Shown: in pieces, positions 46,632-57,479 of the stretch | Numbering within the stretch: the stretch's first letter is position 1 | Layout: each line of letters opens with the position of its first letter | DNA from: Loripinus fragilis | Lineage: Eukaryota > Mollusca > Bivalvia > Lucinida > Lucinidae | Reading direction: 5' to 3' | Length of the DNA stretch: 64,000 nucleotides | Assembly: GCA_964019695.1 (NCBI GenBank) | Contig: OZ026514.1 | Span: 96,548,345-96,612,344, forward strand | Notes under the pieces: model-generated | Database searches by the model: none | What the model saw: the letters and a program-made list of their open reading frames with translations, nothing else | Told to the model about the DNA's origin: nothing | Made by a program: the position numbers and the translations under genes

Positions 46632-48224
46632 TGCCTCGGTTACATTTGCCTTACGACGAGTATACGATGCCCGTAGGATGTCCAAATCACCCTTTCCGCG
46701 GGGCCTCCGCAGGGAGACCTTGCGATCATCGTACAGATTTACGGGCATCGTGGCCTCTACGATTTTGTTTAACTCCGCACAATGACGAATTTGAAAAAAA
46801 TCGTAAGCCCGTAGACACATCGCAGTGACGTCGTACGATCCCCGTACGGGCACCGCATGGGGATAACGCACGATTTTAGATTGTCATTTTGGCCCAAAAA
46901 TGATCGTAGACTCTTGAGATAGTCGTAAGGAACCCGCAAGGTTGCCGCACGATGCCCTTGCTGGGCCCATAAAATCGGACGGTCATCCTGCGGTAACCCC
47001 AAGGCACTTAGTGGTTATCATCAGCAGTTTGTTTCATGTCAATATTTGTCTTCAGGCGATGTCTCTAATACCACCACTCAAAGGGACTCAATATGGACCC
47101 AGATCAGTTTGCTGATGGAAGCAGTCTAATAAGGGTAAGCTGTCTGAAGTGCAATTAAAAATACGCACCTAACGTAAAATGCATATGCATTTTCAGTATA
47201 TAAAATGCTGGTTGGATAAGGGTTTAAATTAATTAGATAAGATTAATAAAAAGTCCAGATATTTTTTGTGATTTATAACTCTGGGATTTGAATTTGAGTA
47301 TTACTTCAAGGAATGAAATGTATGGGTCTCGTAGTAAGAACATGTGACTAGGTCGAACATTGAAAATTGAATGTTCTACAAAATGTATTTTACTGAAAAC
47401 TAATGGCAAATGTGCGGACCAGGCTGGGTGGAAGAAAGCGCAGTCTGGTCAGGACCTTTGCTGTTCGCATGCAACGACTTAATGTTTGCTTATGACGTAG
47501 ATTTTATGTGTTTGCTGGCCGTAGAGTACCTTTGGATGATTAACCTTAATAAAACCATATAAAGTGTTTTAGAAAACACTGAATCTACTAGGCGGTACAA
47601 TTAAAGCATCTTTATATTTTCAATTAAATGTGATACTTTTCGGATTATAAAAGTGTACTTTAAAAAAGAGGTTGTTGTAATATTCTGTGATTTAAACTTT
47701 ATGAAAACTGCAGAACTTAAAAATTGACATTAAAATACACAAACGTATTGACATTAAAATACACAAACGTAACAAGCTGTATGGTATCATCAATCCAATA
47801 CCTTGGGACCATGTTCAACTAAAAACACTAGCCTCTTCATAGCACGATTTGCGATCACATGACTTTGAAACACAGTTCAAATGTGTATCCAAAAAATGAA
47901 CATGGATGGCCGTTTAAATTCATGCACATAATTAAACAACAACGTACCGACTCCTTGCGACTTCCGCAAGGTCATCGTACGGGCATTGTGCGATTTGTGA
48001 AGTTAACACGATGATTGTACGATAACCTTTCGATTGTCGTACGATATCCGCAAGGTCCCTGTAAAGTTTTGTCCTAAGTTGTCGTCGAAAGAAATCATAA
48101 GGTGATCGTAAGCAATGTAAACACATACGTCGTAGCTTATAGCCTCCGAAAATGCCGAAAAAATCGTAGAGAAAATCGTAGACAAATAACTCGTACGACG
48201 ACCGCAGCAAATGTAACCGAGGCA
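46632..48224. mobile_element. TIR transposon, TTA duplication, CpG-rich subterminal arrays
   Basis: The ends are perfect inverted repeats TGCCTCGGTTACATTTGC, flanked by TTA at 46629-46631 and 48225-48227. The outer 370 bp (left) and 290 bp (right) are unusually GC/CpG-rich. They are filled with TCGTA, CGTACG and GCCCGTA words in both orientations; the interior is AT-rich. A 3-bp TWA duplication suits PIF/Harbinger elements, but the TIR itself was not recognised. Overlapping frames in the CpG-rich ends are by-products of base composition. The length is 1593 bp with no transposase. Confidence 0.8.
47404..47470. repeat. Dispersed short hairpin element, diverged
   Basis: GGACCAGGCTG and CAGTCTGGTC pair; the flanking GCAAATGTGC and GCTGTTCGC continue the stem imperfectly. 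It is nested inside the TIR element at 46632-48224. Confidence 0.5.
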
Positions 48225-48493
48225 TTACCACCCAATGTCAAATATGGTATATATTAACATTAAGTAATAGTTATACCAAGGGTTGTCCAACTATACGTGG
48301 AGATAATCAGCGAGCTTTAGCGAGTGGATTATCTTATGTACAAGAGGACAAACAAGGTATACATGTAACTATTTTATACCACCTACATCAGTGTATACCT
48401 AATACATCAAGAGATATTGCGTGCTAAAGTTGGTAAGGGTGGTATAAAATATTTGTGATTGTAACTAGTTTGATTCCATGAACGTACAATAAA

Positions 48494-49241
48494 CTAGAAA
48501 TGTGTCCATGGGACACGGATGCCCCCGCTATGGCCATATTCGCATAAATAGGACATTGTCATTAATAAAGGGCTATAACTCTAATAATAATCGGTGGATT
48601 TTGTCCGTAATCGAACTTGGCCTGTATTTTATGATTACATACCTGTGTATGAGATATGAATCCAATACACCAACGTATTCAAAAGATATCGCCCAGAAAC
48701 CATTTTTCATGCGGAGATCAAGGGCCATAACTCTGATAAAAATAGGTTAATTTTAGCCGTAATCGAACTTGACCTGTTTTTTATGATTATATACCTGTGT
48801 ATGAAATATGAATCCATTTCACCAATGTATTCAAACGATATCGTTCGGAAACCATTTTTCGTACCCAGATCAAGGGCCATGACTCTGATGATAATTGTTG
48901 GATTTTACCTGTCATCGAACTTGACCTGTATTTTATGATTATATACCTGTGTATGAAATATGAATCCCATACATAACTGTATTCAAAAGATATCGCCCGG
49001 AAACCGTTTTTCATCCTGAGACCAAGGGCCATAACTCTGATAATAATCGGTGGATTTTGTCCATAATCAAACTTGACCTGTATTTTATGATTATATACCT
49101 GTGTATGAAATATGAAACCAATACACCAATGTTTTCAAAAGATATCGCCCGGAAACGATTTTTCGTACGTACGGGACGACGTACGCACAAGGGTGATGCT
49201 ATATGCCCCCCTCCCCCCCCCATTATAAATGGCGGGGGCAT
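48494..49241 (-). mobile_element. Helitron-superfamily non-autonomous element, copy 2 (inverted)
   Basis: It is the same family as 13989-14867 in opposite orientation. CTAG (48494-48497), the hairpin GTGTCC-ATG-GGACAC, CGGATGCCCCCGC, about four 150-bp units, and the terminal hairpin at 49204-49241 with a poly-C expansion appear in mirrored order. An A precedes CTAG, equivalent to the T after CTAG in the other copy. Confidence 0.78.
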
Positions 49242-49351
49242 AAAAACAAACAACTGAGACTGCTCTGTTTTTAACTAAAATTTATGCTTTTTTAAAAAAA
49301 CATATGCCTTGATGTGTACCATAATTTTCAAGGGTAAAACTAGCTGCTCAT

Positions 49352-49759
49352 GAGACTGAAAGAATTATTTCAAGATATACATATTGATAGTATTATGACA
49401 TTTTTAAGACAAATAAATCTTTTTAACAAAATCTTATTGCTATTTTAAAATCATGTTTTGTTTTACATTTGTATCAAACCATAATACAGATTTTTTAATG
49501 TTGTATTCTGTTCAGTTAGAGAACATGTACAGTTATCTGAATAGCTCTTTGAAACTGTCAGATATTGTACGTGGTCTCTCCTGTCAACAATCGTATTGCA
49601 ACTAATTATCATTATACAATCTTATTAATATCATTCCTTTTATTTTATCTTATAAATTTTTACTTTTTCCATCTTCATCATGTTTAGTTTAATACCGTCT
49701 GACGCTAATGACCCACAAGGGTTGATGCGTCGTTAAGAACCAAACAAACAAACAAACAA
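49352..49759 (+). pseudogene. LINE copy E: last codons of ORF2 and 3' UTR
   Basis: A severely 5'-truncated copy: GAAAGAATTATTTCAAGATA to the AACAAAATCT end, the shared 3' UTR, the stem-loop 49701-49731, TTAAGAACC and a long (AAAC)n tail. It is very similar to copy B, suggesting a recent shared source. Confidence 0.88.
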
Positions 49760-50033
49760 GACAAGGGGCGCACTTCCTTTTCAGCTTCTTCAATAAATTA
49801 CAATATTTACATCCAAAAGGTTCTTATCATGTAGTGGTAAACCTAGTTTTTCATAAGGCCAAGAAAAATATGTGTGGTTCAGGTTACCCGACCAACACTT
49901 AATTTTCACCCAGTACCCTGAACTTGTTTCCAAATTCTGAAGTTGGAAGAATATAGCAGAACAAAATTATCAGAACAAAATTATTTTGTTCTGTTGTTCT
50001 CACAACTTCAGAATTAGGAGAAAAAATACATTA

Positions 50034-51068
50034 CAGTGAGCCACTTTAGTTACGCACCACCTTTTCAGGGCACATTTTTTGACAAAAATGCTGGAATCAA
50101 ACATTCTCTATGCTCATTTCTTTATTGACATTTTATCTGTTTGATGACTTAGAAAAAATATTAAAATCACTCATGCAAATCATTCTACAACGTCAATTGA
50201 CAAAAAATGCTCGTGCAACCTGAACGTCTATATCCTATATTTGCATTTTGCGCTAGGACTTATCCATGGTGATCGTTATGACAGAAAACACCCAAAACAA
50301 TTGTTTTATTCGAGTAAAATTTCCTTTATTGGTCGTTGAAGTAAGTAACGCTGTTACTTTTTGACGAAATGCTCGTTTTGACGTCATATTAACGTCAGTT
50401 ACAATAATCGATAAAGTTTTCCTTCGCAAATTAATTTGTTGTGAGTCACTTGTTGACAAAGGAGTATCAAAACACTAAAACATCTTATCATTGACACGCC
50501 TTATAGCCTTGGTAGCAGTGACGTCATCACTAACGTCAACACCTTGACGCCAATAAATCCATTTATTTTTTTACAAAAATAAACGGCGGATACATGGTTG
50601 TTTATAATGAAATTATAAAAGAAGTGTTTTGATAACTAATTTACTCTAAATCATACGAAATTTTAACTAACTTGAAAAAATTAATAAAATTAACTTTTTC
50701 AAACCTTGGTCCGCCGGGAACCAAAAATAGTAAAACGTTTAAAAAAACTGATAAAGTTAACAAACACATTCCAGTCTTATATATTGCCAAGAATAAATAG
50801 GCTCTTATCTCTGGCATTGCAGAAATTCGACCCTGAAAAAAGTGCAATGTAATCTAATTTATATTCGAAGTAATGCAATGTGAAATTGTATTTTGAGGGT
50901 AGTGCCCTTCAAGATCCATTTTCTCACTTGTTACTCACCTGATCACAATAAAATTTCAATGGCTAATGCAAATATAGATGCGCTTTATGCTGGTAGCCTC
51001 AAAATAAATGTAGCGTATGTTTTTTCTGAGTAATTTTATAAGTGGTGCTTAACTAAAGTGGCTCACTG
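50034..51068. mobile_element. Tc1/mariner-type non-autonomous element
   Basis: The TIRs are CAGTGAGCCACTTTAGTTAC and, from the other end inward, CAGTGAGCCACTTTAGTTAA, both continuing into GCACCAC. TA flanks both ends (50032-50033 and 51069-51070). It is 1035 bp; no transposase motif was found in the two short minus-strand frames inside. Confidence 0.85.
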
Positions 51069-51370
51069 TATATCAAAATGACCATCTGAAATAGAAATGT
51101 AAAATTTCTATGCATTCAGTCTTTGGTATTGGAACTTAAAGGTTTAAAACAAGGTTATATCTTCAAAAACAGGCCTTTTTATATATCAGTTTTGTCTTAG
51201 TTATATCTTCAAAAATATACCCTTTCATATATTAGTTTTGTCTTATTTCATTTCCAAGCCGGTCTGAATATTCCAAGAAAAAAAGTTTTCAAAATAAAAA
51301 AAGTATCCTACCCACCTAACCTAATCACACATTTTCTTTTTATTTGGCCTAATCTGTTCTGTCAACTACA

Positions 51371-52173
51371 AGGGCCCATCAATAATTTTGAGAACTAATT
51401 GTATATAACAAGTATAAATTTGGTCTGACAAATCATTTTCAAAGTTATGTCCCTAGTAAAAAGTAAGTGGGTATGATCAGAAAAATACCACAATAACAAA
51501 CTGCAGTCCTATCCAAGGCACCGTGAGGAAGAGTCGCAGGACATTAACAGTAACAAGACATCCAAAAACAAACAGAAATGCAAAGTAATGCATACCAAAT
51601 CATGGACCAACACAGAACCCCCACAGTCAATGGAAGGTACATAAAACAATTATACAAAAAAATCAAAGGAAGCACCGCCTTAATAACTTACACTAAGTGT
51701 TTTTATGTGGAATAAGGTGGGTTAAAAGCACATCTTACAATTGCGAAATAGTCATTTCTTTACCAGGGTACTTTGAAATCAAATCTTTCATAAAAAAAGG
51801 GCCTGCCAGTATGCTTATTATTTTCCGATGTTTCTCTGCCATTCTAAAACCAACTCATTCACTTTAGAATAACACTTGACTGGGTATACACGAGTCTCCA
51901 TAGACGGTGTGCAAATCTTCCCGAATGTTGGACAAAAAGTTACCAAGTAACGTGTTAAAATTTATCACAATGCTATGCTCGACACCATTTCACAATGAAC
52001 ACCGTCAATATGATATCAAATTATTTATGTGACATCATGAATAATTATTCGATCAGATAACCTCAATGTATGTTGTATTATTTGGAAACAAGATATATCT
52101 TCAAAGTTCTATATCGCTACGTTTCACCGTTACGAAATGGCGAGATTAGTTCTCAAAATTATTGATTGGCCCT
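51371..52173. mobile_element. TIR element, ends AGGGCC..ATCAATAATTTTG
   Basis: The left end AGGGCCCATCAATAATTTTG and the right end (read inward) AGGGCCAATCAATAATTTTG both continue GAGAACTAAT. It is 803 bp with no coding capacity. The target duplication was not resolved, so the superfamily is open. Confidence 0.75.
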
Positions 52174-52249
52174 CCTAAGTTGGCATTGGATAAAGCGGTT
52201 GTCATCCAAGCCGTAAGACTATCAACTGAGCAGTGTTTTACTTTTTGTT

Positions 52250-52795
52250 AAATGAGCCAGTGCATGAGATTTCCAAAAATGAGGTATGTGCGACCAGCAA
52301 AGCCTCAGATCAGCCTGCGCATACGCGCAGTCTGATCAGAGTTTTTGCTAGTTGCTTGAGTATTCTATGAGGGTTAAGCTACTGACTGTACGCCATTTGG
52401 AGTTTCTAAGCTTAAAAGGAGGCTGCAGAGGCTCGTCTGAGTCTACATATGTCAAAACGCCACATTGTTGGAAATCACATGCACTGACTCAAATGTCAGT
52501 TGAACCTGATGTTGAATTGGGTGACAGCCATTTGAGCCATAACATGTGATTTCCAACAATGTGGCGTTTTGACAAGTGTAGACTAAGACGAGCCTGTGTA
52601 GCCTCCTTTTAAGCATAGAAACTCCAAATGGTGTTCAGAAGCAACAAAACCAACCAAAATCAGTAGCTTAACAGTCATAGAATATTCAAGCGACTAGCAT
52701 AGGCTCTGATCAGACTGCGCATATGCGCAGGCTGATCTGAGGTTTTGCTGGTCGCACATACCACATTGTTGGAAATCTCATGTTGCGGCTCATTT
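52250..52795. mobile_element. Large foldback element, arms about 235 bp
   Basis: The whole segment from AAATGAGCC to GGCTCATTT is a near-continuous inverted repeat, with a loop of roughly 50-60 bp near 52485-52540. Each arm also contains a smaller hairpin around GATCAGCCTGCGCAT, similar to the dispersed GATCAG hairpins. It has no coding sequence. Confidence 0.88.
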
Positions 52796-53227
52796 CTGCA
52801 TTGCCGATCAATCATATTTGAAGAAGCTAGCCATAACTCCACTTCACCCATCAAAATTTCATGAAAGAAGAAGATAAATCTACATAAAAACTATCATGCT
52901 TTAAAAGAATTTAAGGACGATGCTGAAATTACAATTAAGTATACTGTGAATTCTATATTTTCAAAATTCCCCGACTATTCCCTGACATTTGCCTGTATTT
53001 CTAAAGTTCCCTGACAATATCTTAAATTCCCTGACCTGGAAAGATTTTGAATTTTCCCTGATGGCATCGCCGAGTATGGACATTCCTTGATACGCTTCAT
53101 GGGTAACAATTAGAATTCCCAAATAATACTGTTTTTCCTTGAATATTGTTTTCTAGCTTCACAAGCACTACAGACCCGTTTATCAAACACGTCGACCCGG
53201 TGGTTAAAACAATAGTTTACATCGAGG

Positions 53228-53345
53228 ATCTTACATAAGTGCTCATGGTTTATTAAGTTTTTTAAACTAGTTGAGGAACAGATAAAATGTGAGGCTTGCC
53301 AAGCATGTTATCTCTTTTTCGCAACAAGTTCAACTTTTATCGCAT
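53228..53345. repeat. Dispersed repeat with internal hairpin (pairs with 39310-39425)
   Basis: Shared words are GTGCTCATG, AGTTGAGGAA, AGATAAAATG and TTATCTCTTTTT. The internal stem is retained with altered bases. Confidence 0.5.
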
Positions 53346-53458
53346 TTGATCACGAACCTCCTTAAATCCATATTTGGAAGAATGGCAAACTTCATGGAAT
53401 AACAACATTGGAAATAAACTTCTTGACATCAAACCAACTATTGGTGAATATCAATCAG

Positions 53459-54267
53459 TAAAGAAATTGTTCTCTGTTGGATTCCTAGTCATATAAGTAT
53501 CAAAGGGAATGAGATTGTAGATAAGCAAGAAAAACATCGCTTTCATTAGAACCACTTTCTTTTAAGATTCAATTTTCCAATTTTAAGCCATCTACCAATA
53601 AATATAACTTAGAATAATGGCAAACTTCATGGAATAACAGCATTGGAATTAAAATTCTTGACACCAAACCAACTATTGGTGAAAATCAATCAGTTGTTCG
53701 AAACATTAGAAAAGAAGAAGTCATTTTAGCTCGACTCCGTATAGGTCATACAAGAGTCACTCATTCATACTTACTGCAGGGTGAAGAGCAGCCACAACGC
53801 ACCATTTACTGTACGTCACTTCCTTTAGGAATGTGGCGAATTTGCACATGTAAGAAATAATTGCGTCCATGTTGATAACCTGAAACAGTTATTTCAAGAT
53901 ATCCATATTGATAGTATTATGACATTTTTAAGACAAATAAATCTTTTAACAAAATCTAATTGCTATTTTTAAAATCATGTTTTGTTTTACATTGGTATCA
54001 GATCATAATATAGATTCTTCAATGTTGTATCTTGTTCGGTTGGAGAACATGTACAGTTATCTGAATAGCTCTTTAAAACTGTCAGATATTGTGCGTGGTC
54101 TCTCATTGCAACTTGTTATCATTATACAAACTCATTATCATCATTCATTTTATTTTTATCCTTTAAATTTTTTACTTTTTCCATCCACATCATGTTTAGT
54201 TTAATACCGTCTGACGCTAATGACCTACAAGGGTTGATGCGTCGTTAAGCACTAAACAAACAAACAA
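53459..54267 (+). pseudogene. LINE copy F, 5'-truncated, inserted in copy G with 9-bp TSD
   Basis: It begins within RNase H (TGGATTCCTAGTCATATAAG), and includes the C-terminal zinc region (frameshifted), the shared 3' UTR, the stem-loop at 54213-54243 and TTAAGCACT plus (AAAC)n. It is flanked by the direct repeat ATCAATCAG. It carries frameshifts throughout. Confidence 0.9.
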
Positions 54268-54806
54268 ATCAATCAGTTGTTCGAAACATTTGAAAAGAAG
54301 AAGTAGTTTTAACTCGACTCCGAAAAGGTCATACAAGAGTCACTCATTCATACTTACTACAAGGTGAAGAGCAGCCATAATGTGTTGGTTGCGACGCACC
54401 ATTCATTGTACGTCACTTCCTTTTGGAATGTGGCGACTTTGCACAAGTAAGTAATAATTGCTTCCATGTTGACAACATGAAAGAATTATTTCAAGATATA
54501 CATATTGATAGTATTATGACATTTTTAAGACGAATAAATCTTTTTTAACAAAATCTAATTGCTATTTTTGAAATCATGTTTTGTTTTACATTTGAATCAG
54601 ACCATATTGTATTATGCTGTATTCTGTTCAGTTAAAAAGCATGTGCAATTATCTGAATAGCTCTTTGAAACTGTCAGATATTGTACGTGGTCTCTCCTAT
54701 AAACAATCATATTACAACTAATTATCATTATACAAACTCATCATTATCATTGCTTTTATTTTATCTTACAAATTTTTACCTTTCCGTCCACATCATGTTT
54801 AGTATA

Positions 54807-56124
54807 CGAGGGCTGTTCAAATATGAATGCAAGTAGCTTTATAACTTTCTTCACATATATGCTACGACAAAATGGTAAACGTTTCTATAAAGTACTATAT
54901 GTCACCTTTAAAGTGGTACCAGACCTAAAGAAAAATACTATATACTTATCGAGTTATAGCCCTTTGAATGAGGGCCACGTTAGTATACTTACAAACTCAA
55001 TGCTTCGAACATATTCCAGTGATATAGACGCGCGCATACTTCTTCGATAAACAGGTGAAATTTTTAGAAAATTTAAGGGCGTTTCCCCATATTCTTATAT
55101 AATGATTCTGTGAAAAATGCGAAAATCCGACATGCTTTTGTTAAATTAAACGAATCGTTTTCACTAAAGTCTCTTTATGTTTGCAAATACATGGTAAACA
55201 AAACACCACCTTTCAGTTTTTAGTTAAACTTTTTTCTAGCAAAATGCACGAAGGAACATTTAAACTAGTTTTAACTCAAAGACAATATGTTGATCGCTAA
55301 ATACTGAGTTGTTGCGACACATTGATGAATAGTGGGTAATTTTCAAACACTGGAAAGCAATTTTATTAAGTTAAAAATGCCTTAAGTGAAGGGGTTATAG
55401 AATCAATGCTTTTTTTTTGTCATAACATTGCGGCTTTATTCTAAATTTGAACGTAGACTTAAAGTTTGACCACTATAGGCATTATTTACAAAAAAAATAC
55501 TCACCTGGTCTTGATGACTAGACAAATTTAGCATATTTTAATTAATGTAAACACATCATTAAGAAGCTGAAAAATGCTTGAGAAATGATATAAAATGTAA
55601 TAACTCTGAAAAGAGGACGGAGCGTTTTGAAAACTCCCTTATGACATATTTAGCATGTTTTCAGCTAAACGCAAAGAAAACGACACAGCGATATTCATTA
55701 TTACATCGCCAGTAGATAACTCAAAATGACCTATATCATAAAATTAATGACGTCACAAACGTGCCTGTTTATTCGAAATTGAAGCAGGATTATATAAACT
55801 TTTTCATGACAGTAACTTTTGGATTGTTATTGAAACTTGCATTTAAAGTTTGGTGCCACTTTGTCTAAAACTTACAAAGATACGACACTTTATCCGCAAA
55901 TGTACCAAAACGTGCATTGCAATTTGCTTCAGAAAAACTTCAGTATATAGGAATGTCCTTTATGTAAGCGTCTGTAACTCGAGAAATATAGTGAGTGTTT
56001 CTTTATGTTTGGTGCCATTTTAAAGACGACAAATAGATCTTTCCAGAAAGGTATAACATTTTGTCATAGCATATATGTGACGAAAGTTATGAAGTTACTT
56101 GCATTCATATTTGAACAGCCCTCG
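54807..56124. mobile_element. Mariner-like non-autonomous element with about 80-bp TIRs
   Basis: The ends CGAGGGCTGTTCAAATATGA are exact inverted copies and the similarity extends about 80 bp inward. TA flanks (54805-54806 and 56125-56126) interrupt LINE G's AGTTTAATACC. The CGAGGG..GT.C start resembles the mariner TIR at 23144. It is 1318 bp with no transposase recognised. Confidence 0.88.
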
Positions 56125-56219
56125 TAATACCGTCTGACGCTAATGACCCACAAGGGTTGATGCGTCGTTAAGTACCAAACAAACAAACAAACAAACAAAA
56201 TCCATTTTTGTGGGGTATA

Positions 56220-56288
56220 TGCAAACAGTGCAAACCCAGATCAGACGCAACAGAACGCGGAGTCTGATCAGGGTTTCAGCAGTTTGCT
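56220..56288. repeat. Dispersed short hairpin element
   Basis: GCAAACAGTGCAAACCCAGA (then TCAGAC) pairs with GTCTGATCAGGGTTTCAGCA (then GTTTGC). Same family as 17758 and 63129. Confidence 0.7.
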
Positions 56289-56557
56289 TACAGAATGTTC
56301 TGTTAAATTTCAAATGCAATTAAAAAATAACACCTAGCAACCCTTAAAACGGTAATGGATTGGTCCAATTGATAAAAATGGGATATTCCATTCAATACTT
56401 TGTGTATGCGAGCAGCGAAGTCAGGCGGCTCTATTTCGCTATGCGACAAGCACCATAATCCAGAGGTTTGTTTATGTCCTTAAATATTTTTTTCTGGACA
56501 GAGCACCCTTTCTTGAACAGCATCAACAAAGCAGCCGCCATTTTTATTTACCACTTT

Positions 56558-56785
56558 ACTGTCCTACCAACCAAGAGTTACAGTGACGTCATGCTTTCTT
56601 TACAAAGTTATCGGGAACTTAGAATCGATAGATCACTTGTGTATTAATCCTATCCGATGGATAGGACTAATACACAAGTGATCTATCGATTCGCGTTAGC
56701 TGAAGTGGAGTGTACACGCCAGTGTTTAACTTAGCAATTGTAAACAGAGTATAACGTTACTGTCACTCTTGGTTGGCACGACAGT
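56558..56785. repeat. Foldback element with near-perfect core palindrome
   Basis: The core 56622-56692 has 34-bp arms (GAATCGATAGATCACTTGTG ...) with one mismatch and a 3-base loop. Outer arms ACTGTCCTACCAACCAAGAG and CTCTTGGTTGGCACGACAGT pair imperfectly. Confidence 0.85.
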
Positions 56786-57026
56786 AGAACACCTCTGGAC
56801 ATGCCAGAAAGCCAGAACATATTTTAGGAGCTCACTAAGTTATGACATGGTTTGTGAAACGGGTTTAAGACAAAAAACTATTGTAAGCTATGTTTTATGA
56901 CCGATTTCTGTCCTAAAACACGTGCGTGAAGCGTGACAGTTTAAAAATGCACAGTAAAACATACGTGTAACTTAACACAAAACATAGTGGCAGCTGAAAC
57001 TGGTGTCTAACTGTGATTTTTTTTTT

Positions 57027-57104
57027 ACTTTCCCATTGGTATCCTGGGTCAGGTGTGGTACTAGATTGTATCGATTTCTTATCTTCGCCCCCTTACTTAC
57101 TTTT
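57027..57104 (+). repeat. R repeat, 5'-truncated copy
   Basis: It matches the last 80 bp or so of the family (ACTTTCCCATTGGTATCCTG ... CCTTACTTACTTTTA), preceded by a T-rich run. Confidence 0.8.
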
Positions 57105-57329
57105 ATGTTATATTGCAATTGCTTTAACTTGATGTTCTGTTCGATTGTATTGATCCCTAGAAGACCTACAACAATAACCGGTAGAAATGTTAAACATTGA
57201 TAGCCTGGAGAAATGCTGGCGATAAATTGTTTGAGTAGGAAAGTAAGTGTAAGTTTGCACAAAGAGGGGCAGCTGCCACTTCTTTGTGTAAACTTAAACC
57301 ATAGGATTTTTCAGCGTAAAATTCTAATT

Positions 57330-57450
57330 AATTTCTTACCCATCAGTTTTAACATATGTTTTGGGTGCTCAAAAGAACCGTCTCATTGAGACGGTTCTTT
57401 TGAGTACCAACAACATATGTTTTGGTTGAGAAATGAGAAAATTATACTTT
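57330..57450. repeat. Palindromic repeat centred on AGAACCGTCTCATTGAGACGGTTCT
   Basis: Arms extend through AACATATGTT on both sides. It is the second copy of the family seen at 7610-7760, with a different, still fully complementary centre. Confidence 0.75.
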
Positions 57451-57479
57451 TGGTACGCACTCTTTACTATAGGCCTGTT

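Larger units (their letters stand above)
53365..56200 (+). pseudogene. LINE copy G, interrupted twice
   Basis: Copy G runs 53365-53458, 54268-54804 and 56127-56200. It starts in the RNase H/C-terminal region (TTGGAAGAATGGC). It is split by LINE F at ATCAATCAG (direct repeats 53450-53458 and 54268-54276), and its 3' UTR is split at a TA by the TIR element 54807-56124. It ends with the stem-loop 56136-56166 and an (AAAC)n tail. Confidence 0.88.

Noticed and set aside
46629..46871. Three frames on both strands at 46597-46871, and 47932-48231 on the minus strand
   Set aside because: They lie in the CpG-rich, motif-repetitive ends of a TIR transposon; the openness follows from base composition and TCGTA repetition.
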